From positions 1-16,596 of the forward strand of contig DATBDZ010000306.1 of assembly GCA_036276235.1 (NCBI GenBank): a stretch of 16,596 nucleotides of DNA, written 5' to 3'. Below, piece by piece: positions 5,446 through 12,031 of the stretch; position 1 is the stretch's first letter, and each line of letters starts with the position of its first letter. This DNA comes from JANWHF01 sp036276235 (GTDB lineage Bacteria; Planctomycetota; Phycisphaerae; Tepidisphaerales; Tepidisphaeraceae). The position numbers and the translations under genes were made by a program. A model generated the notes under the pieces. It was not told the DNA's origin, searched no databases, and worked only from the letters and a program-made list of their open reading frames with translations.

Positions 5446-6798
5446 CTGATGAAACACCGTCTTCACATTCACAAATTCATGAATGCCAAACGCCGACAGT
5501 TCCCGCCCGTACCCGCTTCGCTTGATACCCCCAAATGGCAGACGCGAATCGGATTTCTCGGCGGCATTAATGAAGACGCAACCCGCCTCGATGCGGGCGG
5601 CCAGTGCTTTGGCGGCGGAAACATCTTTGGTCCAAATACTCGCGCCAAGGCCGTAGCGCGATTGATTCGCCAGAGCGATCGCATCGTCGATATCACGTGC
5701 TTCGATGAGTGCCGCCACGGGGCCGAAAGTTTCTTCATCGAACGCCGGCATCCCTGGCCGCACGCCGGCCAGAAGCGTTGGCGGATAGAAGTATCCCTTA
5801 CGTGGCAGGCGCTTGCCGCCCGTCACAAGCCGCGCGCCGGCGTCGATCGATTGCTCGACCTGGCGATGCAGATTTTCCAGAAGATCGAGCCGCGCCAGCG
5901 GGCCAATCTGCGTGCCGCCGTCGGCAGGATCACCCACCTTGAGCGCCGACAGCGCCTCGGCAAAATGTTTCTCGAACGCCCGCACGTCTCCCACAACAAT
6001 AAATCGCTTGGCGGCAATGCAGCTTTGGCCGGTGTTGACACAGCGCGCCGCCGCCGCGGCTTTGGCGGTGGCCGCGATGTCCGCGTCCGCCAGCACGATG
6101 AAGGGGTTGGATCCTCCGAGCTCCAACACCGTTTTCTTGAGCGCCCGTCCCGCCTGCGCCGCCACCGCCGATCCGGCCCGATCGCTTCCCGTCAAAGTGA
6201 CGGCGGCAATGGTTGGATCTTCTATGATCGCACCGACGGCGTCCGCCTGGATCAGCAGCGACGCAAACACACCTTTGGGAAACCCGGCCTCGGTGAAGAC
6301 CTGTTCCAACGCGATCGCGCAACCGGGAACATTAGGCGCATGCTTGAGCAGGCCGACATTTCCTGCCATCAGCGCCGGGGCGGCAAAACGGATCACCTGC
6401 CAGAAGGGGAAATTCCAGGGCATAATCGCCAGCACGGCACCCAGCGGATCAAACCGAACGAAACTCTCGCGAGCATCGGCGGCAATCGGCTGCGGCGCGA
6501 GATATTCCTGCGCATGATCCGCAAAATACTCGCAGCCTCCGGCGCATTTTTCGATTTCCGCCGCCGCCCCGGTGATGGTCTTGCCCATCTCGCGGACCAT
6601 CAGCGCCGAGAATTCCGCCGAGCGACGACGCAGGACCGCGCCCGCCGCGCGCATTAATTTCGCTCGCTCGGACATCGGTCGTTCCCGCCACGATGCAAAC
6701 GCAATCGACGCGTTCTTCAGCGCCTCAGCCACTTGTTCGGCCGTGTGTTCAGTCACTTGTTCCAGAGACTCTTCGGTGGTTGGGTTGATGGCTCTCAT
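5443..6798 (-). CDS. NAD(P)-dependent succinate-semialdehyde dehydrogenase-like aldehyde dehydrogenase (Sad/YneI type)
   Basis: A 451-residue soluble enzyme. Seen: IMPWNFPFWQV (N129), LLKHAPNVPGCA, the nucleotide loop LTGSDRAGSAV (about 202-212), general base E226 in LELGGSNPF, catalytic C260 in NTGQSC, EETFGPVAA, and the C-terminal LPFGGIKRSGYGREL. The KHAPN signature and overall length fit the E. coli Sad (YneI) subgroup, which oxidises succinate semialdehyde to succinate in GABA or putrescine breakdown; the exact substrate is inferred. I chose the ATG that begins MRAINPTTEE because upstream in-frame codons run through palindromic repeats. No ribosome binding site is evident. The stop codon lies in the AGAAGGC repeat. 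There are no other GABA-pathway genes in the window. Confidence 0.88.
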   Translation of the reverse strand: MRAINPTTEESLEQVTEHTAEQVAEALKNASIAFASWRERPMSERAKLMRAAGAVLRRRSAEFSALMVREMGKTITGAAAEIEKCAGGCEYFADHAQEYLAPQPIAADARESFVRFDPLGAVLAIMPWNFPFWQVIRFAAPALMAGNVGLLKHAPNVPGCAIALEQVFTEAGFPKGVFASLLIQADAVGAIIEDPTIAAVTLTGSDRAGSAVAAQAGRALKKTVLELGGSNPFIVLADADIAATAKAAAAARCVNTGQSCIAAKRFIVVGDVRAFEKHFAEALSALKVGDPADGGTQIGPLARLDLLENLHRQVEQSIDAGARLVTGGKRLPRKGYFYPPTLLAGVRPGMPAFDEETFGPVAALIEARDIDDAIALANQSRYGLGASIWTKDVSAAKALAARIEAGCVFINAAEKSDSRLPFGGIKRSGYGRELSAFGIHEFVNVKTVFHQ

Positions 6799-6833
6799 GA
6801 GGTGGATTCTACACGCTGCCCGGGTAGAAAAGC

Positions 6834-6880
6834 GGCGGGATAAATCCCGCCCTACGTCCGGCCCTCCAGCAGGGCGGGAT
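6834..6880. repeat. GGCGGGAT palindromic repeat
   Basis: GGCGGGAT and ATCCCGCC (6834-6851) form a perfect 8-bp hairpin. The second arm, extended as ATCCCGCCCT (6844-6853), can alternatively pair over 10 bp with AGGGCGGGAT (6871-6880). It lies just upstream of the aldehyde dehydrogenase start. Confidence 0.8.
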
Positions 6881-6972
6881 TTCATCGCGCCGGGCTTTGG
6901 GCTTGCGCATCCACCATCCCACGTGCGCGAGACCGCGCCCAATGGACGCTACACGGTTGAGCAGCGCCTTCT

Positions 6973-7098
6973 CCCTCTCCCCTGTACTCAGGGGAGAGGG
7001 TTGGGGTGAGGGGACAAACGTGTCAATTTGCGAACGGCGCCATATCGCGGCCCGCTGTCCCCTCACCCTGCCCTCTCCCCTGAGTACAGGGGAGAGGG
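6973..7098. repeat. Paired CCCTCTCCCCTG hairpins in inverted orientation (BIME-like)
   Basis: Two perfect 12-bp hairpins, 6973-7000 (loop TACT) and 7071-7098 (loop AGTA), are themselves inverted relative to each other. The first is followed by GGGGTGAGGGGAC and the second preceded by GTCCCCTCACCCTG. The two 42-base units can pair as one large structure around about 42 bases. It lies between the SRPBCC gene end and the aldehyde dehydrogenase gene. The architecture resembles bacterial interspersed mosaic elements built from REP units. Confidence 0.85.
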
Positions 7099-7124
7099 TT
7101 CTAATCGCGCGCTTTTGGAACCAC

Positions 7125-7586
7125 TCAAATCCCCTCCGGCCATTTGCGGGTTTCTTCCAGCGATTCTCCGGTCTCCAGCAAACTCTTAAGGCTCGAAAGA
7201 ATGTGCGGCCATCCGGTCGAAACGCCTTCAATCAGCTTCGACTGCGGCTTATCCATCTCGTGAATGAGCGTGAGCTTGACGGAAGTTCCTGCCTTCTCCA
7301 ACTCATAAGTCAGCCGAGAGTAGCCTTCTTCCTTCATGGGAGCGAAAAGCTCATTTTGCCACGTGAGGACCAATCGCCGGGGCGGATCGAATTCAAGAAT
7401 CTTGCCTTGGTCGGCAAGCTTTCCGCCGGGGCCGGTGTTGCGCCAAGTTGATCCGGGCTTCCAATCGCATTCCTGAACGGTTTCACACCAATATTTCCTG
7501 GTGAATTCCGGATCGATCAGCGCCTTCCAGAGTTTCTCCGGGGTGGTGCGGATGTAGGTGACATACACGAATCGTGAGTTAGCCAT
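7125..7586 (-). CDS. SRPBCC / AHSA1-family protein
   Basis: A 153-residue single-domain START-like protein. Typical features are VYVTYIRTTPEKLWKALIDPEFTRKYW near the start, then LEFDPPRRLVLTW, SRLTYELEKAGTSVKLTLIHE in the middle and the helix GWPHILSSLKSLLETGE at the end. This is the Aha1 C-terminal-like fold with a hydrophobic ligand cavity; no catalytic role can be read. Its ATG overlaps the end of the ArsR gene by 8 bases and has GGAGA 6 bases upstream, so the two are one translationally coupled unit, a pairing common in bacteria. Expression should follow the ArsR operator. Confidence 0.88.
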   Translation of the reverse strand: MANSRFVYVTYIRTTPEKLWKALIDPEFTRKYWCETVQECDWKPGSTWRNTGPGGKLADQGKILEFDPPRRLVLTWQNELFAPMKEEGYSRLTYELEKAGTSVKLTLIHEMDKPQSKLIEGVSTGWPHILSSLKSLLETGESLEETRKWPEGI

Positions 7587-7908
7587 CCGATTCTCCTTCG
7601 AGTTTGTCTTTCAATTCGGCCAGCATTCGCAGGCGGCCTCGCTCGTATTTTTCGATCCACCGGTCGGCAATCTGATGGATCGGTACCGGGTTGAGGTAAT
7701 GCAATTTTTCGCGCCCGCGCCAGAGGATGACGACCAGCCGCGCTGCTTCAAGCACGCGCAGGTGCTTGGTGACCGCCTGGCGGCTCATGTCCAGATGCCG
7801 GCAAAGCTGGGTGAGCGTTTGCCCGTTGTCGGCCCGGAGCCGATCCAACAGCCGCCGCCGGCTCGCGTCGGCCAGCGCCTTGAACACCTTATCCATGCCC
7901 GCCGACAT
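7579..7908 (-). CDS. ArsR-family winged-helix transcriptional repressor
   Basis: About 109 residues. KVFKALADASRRRLLDRL begins the domain, then the helix-turn-helix LTQLCRHLDMSRQAVTKHLRVLE and the wing LVVILWRGREKLHYLNP. The C-terminal helix runs IHQIADRWIEKYERGRLRMLAELKDKL. There is no metal-binding CxC motif, so it is a non-metal sensor of the type paired with SRPBCC proteins. The start may be the ATG at 7908, almost at the predicted transcription start, or the ATG at 7896 (MDKVFKAL), preceded by GGCGGG; the TTG at 7923 is less likely. It probably represses its own operon through the inverted repeat in its promoter. Confidence 0.9.
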   Translation of the reverse strand: MSAGMDKVFKALADASRRRLLDRLRADNGQTLTQLCRHLDMSRQAVTKHLRVLEAARLVVILWRGREKLHYLNPVPIHQIADRWIEKYERGRLRMLAELKDKLEGESDG

Positions 7909-7914
7909 GGAATG

Positions 7915-7942
7915 ATTATGCAACCGTTTGGTTGCATGTCAA
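7915..7942 (-). promoter_or_regulatory. Promoter of the arsR-SRPBCC operon
   Basis: On the minus strand: perfect -35 TTGACA (7942-7937), 16-base spacer, and -10 CATAAT (7920-7915, 5/6). The predicted start is near 7908, at or next to the upstream ATG candidate, so the mRNA may be leaderless. Confidence 0.75.
7918..7937. promoter_or_regulatory. ArsR operator (8-bp inverted repeat)
   Basis: ATGCAACC and GGTTGCAT flank GTTT: a perfect dyad filling the spacer between the -35 and -10 and touching both. A bound dimer would block RNA polymerase. Size and placement suit a winged-helix ArsR dimer, so autorepression is inferred. Confidence 0.75.
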
Positions 7943-7944
7943 GG

Positions 7945-8057
7945 GGAGGAAGGGACGGAGGGACAAAGGGACGGAGGGACACAGGGACGAAGGGACCTGT
8001 TTGTTGCCGGTCCTCCTTCCCTTCGTCGCTTGGTCCCTTCGTGCCTCTGTCCCTTCT
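7945..8057. repeat. GGGACGGA-type tandem repeats with inverted counterpart
   Basis: About six purine-rich 8-base units (GGGACGGA, GGGACAAA, GGGACACA, GGGACGAA) are followed after a short centre by pyrimidine-rich units of the reverse sequence (CCCTTCGT, CCTCTGTC). The two halves can fold as a long imperfect hairpin. It occupies the divergent gap between the arsR promoter and the next plus-strand gene. Confidence 0.75.
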
Positions 8058-8102
8058 CCGCCGAATTGACTCCGCCCCCGCACATCGGTTCAATACTGAT
8101 CA

Positions 8103-8711
8103 ATGGCCAAACCCCTCGTGCTCACCTTCGGCGGCTCGGCGATTCCGTTTGCGCTTTCGCGCGTCGAGCGGTCGGATTTGTACGGCTTCGTCGAGATCGA
8201 AACGATCGATGAGCAGGGCAACAAATGCACGCTTGCGACGCTGGCGGACGATGGCCGCAGCGTGATTCCTTCCGGATCGTCGGCGTTTGTCTGCCTGTCG
8301 CCGGAAGGGAACTGGGTCGAGAAAAAATCGCTGATTCCGACCGACAACCAGGGCCAGCGGATGACCCCGGTGCCATCGTCCTATTCAGCGCCAGTCCCGC
8401 TGGAGAAGACGGCAACGATCGACGAATACCTGAGCCACGATATTCGCTCGGTTTACCAGATCAGCAGCGAAGCCGATTTCGGCCCGTTGCTGGCGGAGCT
8501 GAAGAAAGGCACGATCTTCCAATTCCCCTATTCCTTCCGCGGCGGCCTGGAGCCAGATGTCGGATTCCTGCTCCTAGCCGCCGATGGAACCCCCTTCATC
8601 GCCATCGGCTCTCCAACGCGCTTGGAGTTTGTCGGATTAGCACAGACAGCAGCGGTGACCGGCGACGAAGATTCCGGGGACGAGGAAGAAGTAGATTTTG
8701 GAATGATGTAA
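8103..8711 (+). CDS. Hypothetical protein, first gene of a ligase-containing trio
   Basis: 202 residues with no recognised family. No signal peptide or membrane segment, so probably cytoplasmic. It starts MAKPLVLTFGGSAIPFAL, has a beta-rich look in the first 80 residues (YGFVEIETIDEQGNKCTLATL), a hydrophobic stretch GFLLLAADGTPFIAIG at about 158-173, and a strongly acidic tail (GDEDSGDEEEVDFG). No Shine-Dalgarno sequence precedes the ATG. TTGACT at 8066-8071 with AT-rich CAATACT about 20 bases later may be the promoter, giving a very short leader. It is followed at 106 bp by a second unknown gene and then a polynucleotide ligase, which suggests a shared task, perhaps involving nucleic acid. 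Confidence 0.7.
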   Translation: MAKPLVLTFGGSAIPFALSRVERSDLYGFVEIETIDEQGNKCTLATLADDGRSVIPSGSSAFVCLSPEGNWVEKKSLIPTDNQGQRMTPVPSSYSAPVPLEKTATIDEYLSHDIRSVYQISSEADFGPLLAELKKGTIFQFPYSFRGGLEPDVGFLLLAADGTPFIAIGSPTRLEFVGLAQTAAVTGDEDSGDEEEVDFGMM

Positions 8712-8781
8712 GAATCCTTTGCGAAGCAGTTGCGCAGGCACGAAAGAATATTCCAATGCGCGAACCTCATTTGCATTAATT

Positions 8782-8809
8782 ACGCATTACGAATCACGCA
8801 TTACGCATT
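8782..8809. repeat. ACGCATTACG-type repeat
   Basis: Overlapping copies of an ATTACGCATT-like unit just before the second unknown gene. The 14 bases CACGCATTACGCAT (8795-8808) recur exactly at 15098-15111. Confidence 0.6.
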
Positions 8810-8817
8810 CAACAACT

Positions 8818-9522
8818 ATGGGCACAATCAACCTCTCCAACAGCAAAGGCCGCGACGCAATGGTCGGGGCGCAGACGGTCGGCAAGCCGCTCAAAGTGCG
8901 CTGGCTTGACGAGCAGGGACGGCAAATCGAATCGTCCCGCATCATGAAGGGCGATTGGGCGCACGACATCGCCGCCCTGGAAGAAAAGGCCGGCGGGCGC
9001 GACAAGATCGCGCAGCTTCTGGTCAGCGGCGATCCGGAAATCGATCTGGAAACCTACGGCTCAGTGCTGAAGGAAACCAGCCGCGTATTTATCAATCCGC
9101 AGGGAAAGATTGTCCATAAGGTGAAGCAGTTTGAGGTCGTGAAAAACCCGGACGGCACGGAGCGCGAACGCCGCCCGCGAAAGATCGCACAGGCGAATGC
9201 CGCGTCCGAAGTGCCGTTGAAATGGACCGGCAAATTGATGAAGAAGGCGGAGGTCTTCAACAAATTCGTCTTCGCCAACAAGCGGCAGATCGTCCACGTC
9301 AACGGCCTCACCTACGACTTCCTCTACGGCATGGCCAAGGAACTCGAAGACAGTCAAAGCCTGATGATGCTGGGCGCCGGGCCGAAGGGAATCCAGCCGC
9401 TGATCCTCACCCGAGGCGGCCAGCAATATAGAGGCTTCCTGGAAGGCCGCACGCAGGGAGATCGGTACTGCCTGATTTTGCATCTGTCGAATATGGAGTT
9501 AAAGGCGGCGCCGGCGCAATGA
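8818..9522 (+). CDS. Hypothetical protein, second gene of a ligase-containing trio
   Basis: 234 residues, no recognised family, no membrane segment. The N-terminal part is GTINLSNSKGRDAMVGAQTV; a basic linker KNPDGTERERRPRKIAQ sits near the middle (about 108-124), followed by KWTGKLMKKAEVFNKFVFANK. The C-terminal half alternates short hydrophobic strands (PLILTRGGQQYRGFLEG, YCLILHLSNMELK). The basic linker would suit nucleic acid contact, but that is only a suggestion. I took the ATG at 8818 rather than the upstream ATG at 8719 because the extension is coded by the ACGCATTACG repeat. No Shine-Dalgarno sequence is present. It sits between the acidic-tailed unknown protein and the ligase, all on the same strand. 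Confidence 0.7.
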   Translation: MGTINLSNSKGRDAMVGAQTVGKPLKVRWLDEQGRQIESSRIMKGDWAHDIAALEEKAGGRDKIAQLLVSGDPEIDLETYGSVLKETSRVFINPQGKIVHKVKQFEVVKNPDGTERERRPRKIAQANAASEVPLKWTGKLMKKAEVFNKFVFANKRQIVHVNGLTYDFLYGMAKELEDSQSLMMLGAGPKGIQPLILTRGGQQYRGFLEGRTQGDRYCLILHLSNMELKAAPAQ

Positions 9523-9750
9523 ACGTGATCCGTGCCCTCGCTGTCGCTCTTCACGGCGTAAAGAAGGTGTTCGCAGCACCAGCGACGCTCGACAGACGAC
9601 AGACATCCGCCACGCCGGGAACGAGTGTAACGAGGGCCTGGATTCAGAGCGCCGAATCGCCGCGTTTGCGAACCGACGGTCAAGTTATCGATTGCAACAA
9701 TTGTCGATATTCAGCCGGAACCCCGCAGGCCCCGGCAGTCGGTAGATTTT
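9523..9750. other. Gap between the second unknown gene and the ligase
   Basis: With the adjoining palindrome this gap is about 300 bases. A 107-codon frame crosses it, but it has no recognisable protein features, runs through the palindrome and overlaps the ligase start. A dyad TATCGA (9686-9691) / TCGATA (9704-9709) is the only other structure seen; it could be an operator. Confidence 0.4.
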
Positions 9751-9811
9751 GTAGGGTGGGCGTACTCGCCCACCACGAGCGACAAACGGTGGGCGAGTAC
9801 ACCCACCCTAC
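9751..9811. repeat. 24-bp palindrome directly upstream of the ligase gene
   Basis: Arms 9751-9774 and 9788-9811 are complementary over 24 bases with one exception, around a 13-base centre. The unit contains GTAGGGTGGGCG and CACCCACCCTAC. The right arm ends 12 bases before the ligase ATG, so in mRNA a very stable hairpin would lie at its translation start. Confidence 0.85.
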
Positions 9812-9823
9812 ATCGGATGAAAC

Positions 9824-11290
9824 ATGGCCGGTAAATCATTAGTCGATCCTTCCCGCATGCAGATGCTCTTTGGCTCCTACGCCGTCGGCAAAGCCGCGGC
9901 GATGGCGGATCCGTTTGTGCCGCTTAAGGCGCAGGAATATCGCCGCAATCTGGCGGCTCGGATGATGGCGCTGGACAAGGCATCGGCCAAAGAGAAGCTG
10001 CCGGCGTGCGATTGCCTGGTCAGCCGCAAGATGGACGGCGAATGCACGCTGCTGTCCGTCAGCGCCGATGACTGCTGCTCGGTGAATCCGGGCGGCGTCG
10101 TGCGGAGCGGGCTGCCGTTTATGCGCGAGGCGGTCGAGCTCTTGGGGAAGACAAAGCATAAGCAGATGTTGCTGGCGGGGGAGCTATATGTGGCGCGGTC
10201 GGATCGCCGGCCGCGCGTGCACGATGTCTCGCGCGTGGCGCGGCAGCCGCAGTCGCAGGATGAGCTGGATCAACTGCAATTTGCTGTGTTCGATATCCTC
10301 GATATAGACGACAAGCCCGCGCCTTCAGCCTACAGCGACGTTTACAAAAAGATCGATTCGGTTTTCAAATCCGGCAAGCGCGTGCATCCGGTCGAAACCG
10401 TGCGCGCCAAAACGCTGGATGATGTGCTCAAGCATTTTGAGAAATGGGTGGAAGCCGAAGGTGCTGAAGGCGTTGTCATCCGATCCGACAGCGCCGGGCA
10501 GTTCAAGATTAAGCCGCGCATTTCACTGGATGTCGCGGTGCTTGGCTTCACCGAAGGGACCGACGATCGCGCCGGCATGGTCCACGATATGCTCGTGGGC
10601 CTGATGCGGCAGGACAACAGCTTCCACATCCTGGGCCGCGTCGGTGGGGGGATCAGCGAGGATGAACGCCGCGAGTGGCTCAGCGATCTGAAGGACATGT
10701 CCGCCGAGAGCAACTATGCCGAGGTGAATGATTCCGTCGCCTATCAGATGGTGCGCCCGGAGTGGGTGATCGAGATGTCATGCCTCGATCTGATCAACCA
10801 AAACACGCGCGGCAGCAGCATCGATCGCATGGTTCTTGGGTTCGATCAGCCGAACAATAGCTATCAATCGATCCGGCGATTGCCCCTGGCCAGCCCGATC
10901 TCGCCGGTTTTCGTGCGCCGCCGCGAAGACAAGTCGATCCGTCATGCCGACCTGCGGCTGCATCAGGTGAGCCAGGTGGTCGAGGTCCCGATGATGGACC
11001 GCGACGCGCGGCAACTTGCGCATCCCAAGAGTGAGCTGCTCGTGCGCGAAGTCTTTACCAAGACGCTCAAGGGCAACCTGATGGTCCGCAAGCTTTTGCT
11101 ATGGAAGACCAACAAGGAATCCGAAGGCGGCAACTTCCCCGCGTACGTCGCTTATTACACCGATTTCAGCCCCAATCGCGCCGCGCCGCTGGAGCGCGAT
11201 ATCCGCGTGAGTAACTCGCTGGATCAGATCAAGGAATTGCTGGGCGCGATGAAAGGTGAATACATCGTAAAGGGATGGGCGCCGGCGTAA
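9824..11290 (+). CDS. Divergent ATP-dependent polynucleotide (DNA) ligase
   Basis: 488 residues. The nucleotidyltransferase core is readable: motif I SRKMDGE (adenylated Lys K69), motif III LLAGELYVA (E120), motif IIIa FAVFDIL (about 153-159), motif IV EGVVIR (E215) and motif V FKIKPR (K228, K230). An OB-fold-like region follows (about 233-330, DVAVLGF and HILGRVGG). The last 150 or so residues are an additional C-terminal region without a recognised domain. Motif I has Glu-Cys where classical enzymes have an Arg two residues after KxDG. It should seal nicks using ATP; DNA or RNA as substrate is undecided. No Ku or LigD partners are nearby; instead it follows two unrecognised genes on the same strand. 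There is only weak Shine-Dalgarno-like GGATG before the ATG. Confidence 0.82.
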   Translation: MAGKSLVDPSRMQMLFGSYAVGKAAAMADPFVPLKAQEYRRNLAARMMALDKASAKEKLPACDCLVSRKMDGECTLLSVSADDCCSVNPGGVVRSGLPFMREAVELLGKTKHKQMLLAGELYVARSDRRPRVHDVSRVARQPQSQDELDQLQFAVFDILDIDDKPAPSAYSDVYKKIDSVFKSGKRVHPVETVRAKTLDDVLKHFEKWVEAEGAEGVVIRSDSAGQFKIKPRISLDVAVLGFTEGTDDRAGMVHDMLVGLMRQDNSFHILGRVGGGISEDERREWLSDLKDMSAESNYAEVNDSVAYQMVRPEWVIEMSCLDLINQNTRGSSIDRMVLGFDQPNNSYQSIRRLPLASPISPVFVRRREDKSIRHADLRLHQVSQVVEVPMMDRDARQLAHPKSELLVREVFTKTLKGNLMVRKLLLWKTNKESEGGNFPAYVAYYTDFSPNRAAPLERDIRVSNSLDQIKELLGAMKGEYIVKGWAPA

Positions 11291-11297
11291 GTAATCC

Positions 11298-11351
11298 GGC
11301 GGGCAATGCCCGCCCTACGCGCCGCTCAACCGTAGGCGGGCACTACCCGCC
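11298..11351. repeat. GGCGGGCA palindromic repeat after the ligase gene
   Basis: GGCGGGC and GCCCGCC (11298-11314) form one hairpin. GGCGGG and CCCGCC (11335-11351) form a second, and CTACG/CGTAG between them allows a larger inverted structure. It begins 7 bases after the ligase stop codon. Confidence 0.8.
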
Positions 11352-11376
11352 TTCTTCGCTTTGTACGCAAATAATT

Positions 11377-11450
11377 GTCATGCTGAGGTACTCCGAAGCA
11401 TCTGGCCGCCCGCGCAATTGGCCAGATGCTTCGGGGTACCTCAGCATGAC
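11377..11450. repeat. 31-bp palindrome between convergent genes
   Basis: Arms 11377-11407 and 11420-11450 are complementary over 31 bases with one wobble position, around a 12-base centre. Core words are ATGCTGAGGTACTCC and GAAGCATCTGGCC. It lies between the convergent ligase and tadA genes and may stop transcription from both sides. I associate similar palindromes with soil bacteria; copy number here is unknown. Confidence 0.85.
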
Positions 11451-11522
11451 GGTTGTGCGCCCGGCTATTCCTTATTGAAGCGGCCGCATATTCTGGTCCC
11501 GTAATTCTGCGGTAACCTCACT

Positions 11523-11999
11523 CTATTTCTTTCCCATCGCGCGCTGCTTCTGGAAAAAAACACGCAGAAGCTGTCCACATTGATCCGCGAGGATTCCCGC
11601 TTCAACGATTACGCGATGGTTTAGCCGCGGATCTTCGCAAAGCTGGAAGAGCGTTCGCACCGCGCCGGCTTTGGGATCGTCGCAACCATATGCGAGTCGG
11701 GGGATTCTGGCGTTGACGATCGCGCCGGCGCACATGGGGCAGGGTTCGAGGGTGACGTAGAGGGAGCAGTCGATCAGCCGCCAACCGCCGCGGGCGTGAC
11801 CCGCCTGGCGAATCGCGAGGATCTCGGCGTGCGCCGTGGCGTCGCGATCGATCTGCCGACGGTTGTATCCGCGGCCAATGACGGTTTGCGATGGATCGTG
11901 AACGATGACGCACCCGATCGGCACTTCATCAATCGCCTCGGCTTTGCGCGCCTCGGCGATCGCCTCGGTCATCCAATGTTCGGATTCGGAAGTGCTCAC
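11523..11999 (-). CDS. tadA: tRNA-specific adenosine deaminase
   Basis: 158 residues. Converts A34 of tRNA-Arg(ACG) to inosine, needed to read CGN codons. Zinc site and proton shuttle are clear: HAE with H57 and E59, then PCPMC with C87 and C90. VPIGCVIV, GRGYNRR and the helix after LEPCPMCAGAIVNARIPRL match the TadA family, with normal length. The GTG at 11999 (MSTSESEHWM) gives a usual N-terminus; the ATG at residue 10 is an alternative. No Shine-Dalgarno sequence is seen. It lies 32 bp after the lipoprotein gene on the same strand and is probably cotranscribed. Confidence 0.95.
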   Translation of the reverse strand: MSTSESEHWMTEAIAEARKAEAIDEVPIGCVIVHDPSQTVIGRGYNRRQIDRDATAHAEILAIRQAGHARGGWRLIDCSLYVTLEPCPMCAGAIVNARIPRLAYGCDDPKAGAVRTLFQLCEDPRLNHRVIVEAGILADQCGQLLRVFFQKQRAMGKK

Positions 12000-12031
12000 G
12001 GGTTCTGTGCGTCAGTGAAGTTTCGAGCAGC

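Noticed and set aside
4623..5525. Plus-strand frame of 300 codons
   Set aside because: Antisense to the membrane-anchored hypothetical gene and running into the AGAAGGC repeat; low-complexity basic translation.
5449..6657. Plus-strand frame of 402 codons
   Set aside because: Antisense shadow of the aldehyde dehydrogenase; Arg/His-rich composition with no domain.
5366..8057. CRISPR-like arrays at 5366-5445 and 7945-8057
   Set aside because: Units are 7-8 bases without spacers and the halves are inverted, so they are hairpin repeats, not repeat-spacer arrays.
9519..9842. 107-codon ORF whose ATG overlaps the stop of the second unknown gene
   Set aside because: The ATGA overlap looks attractive, but the frame crosses the 24-bp palindrome, overlaps the ligase start and shows no protein features.
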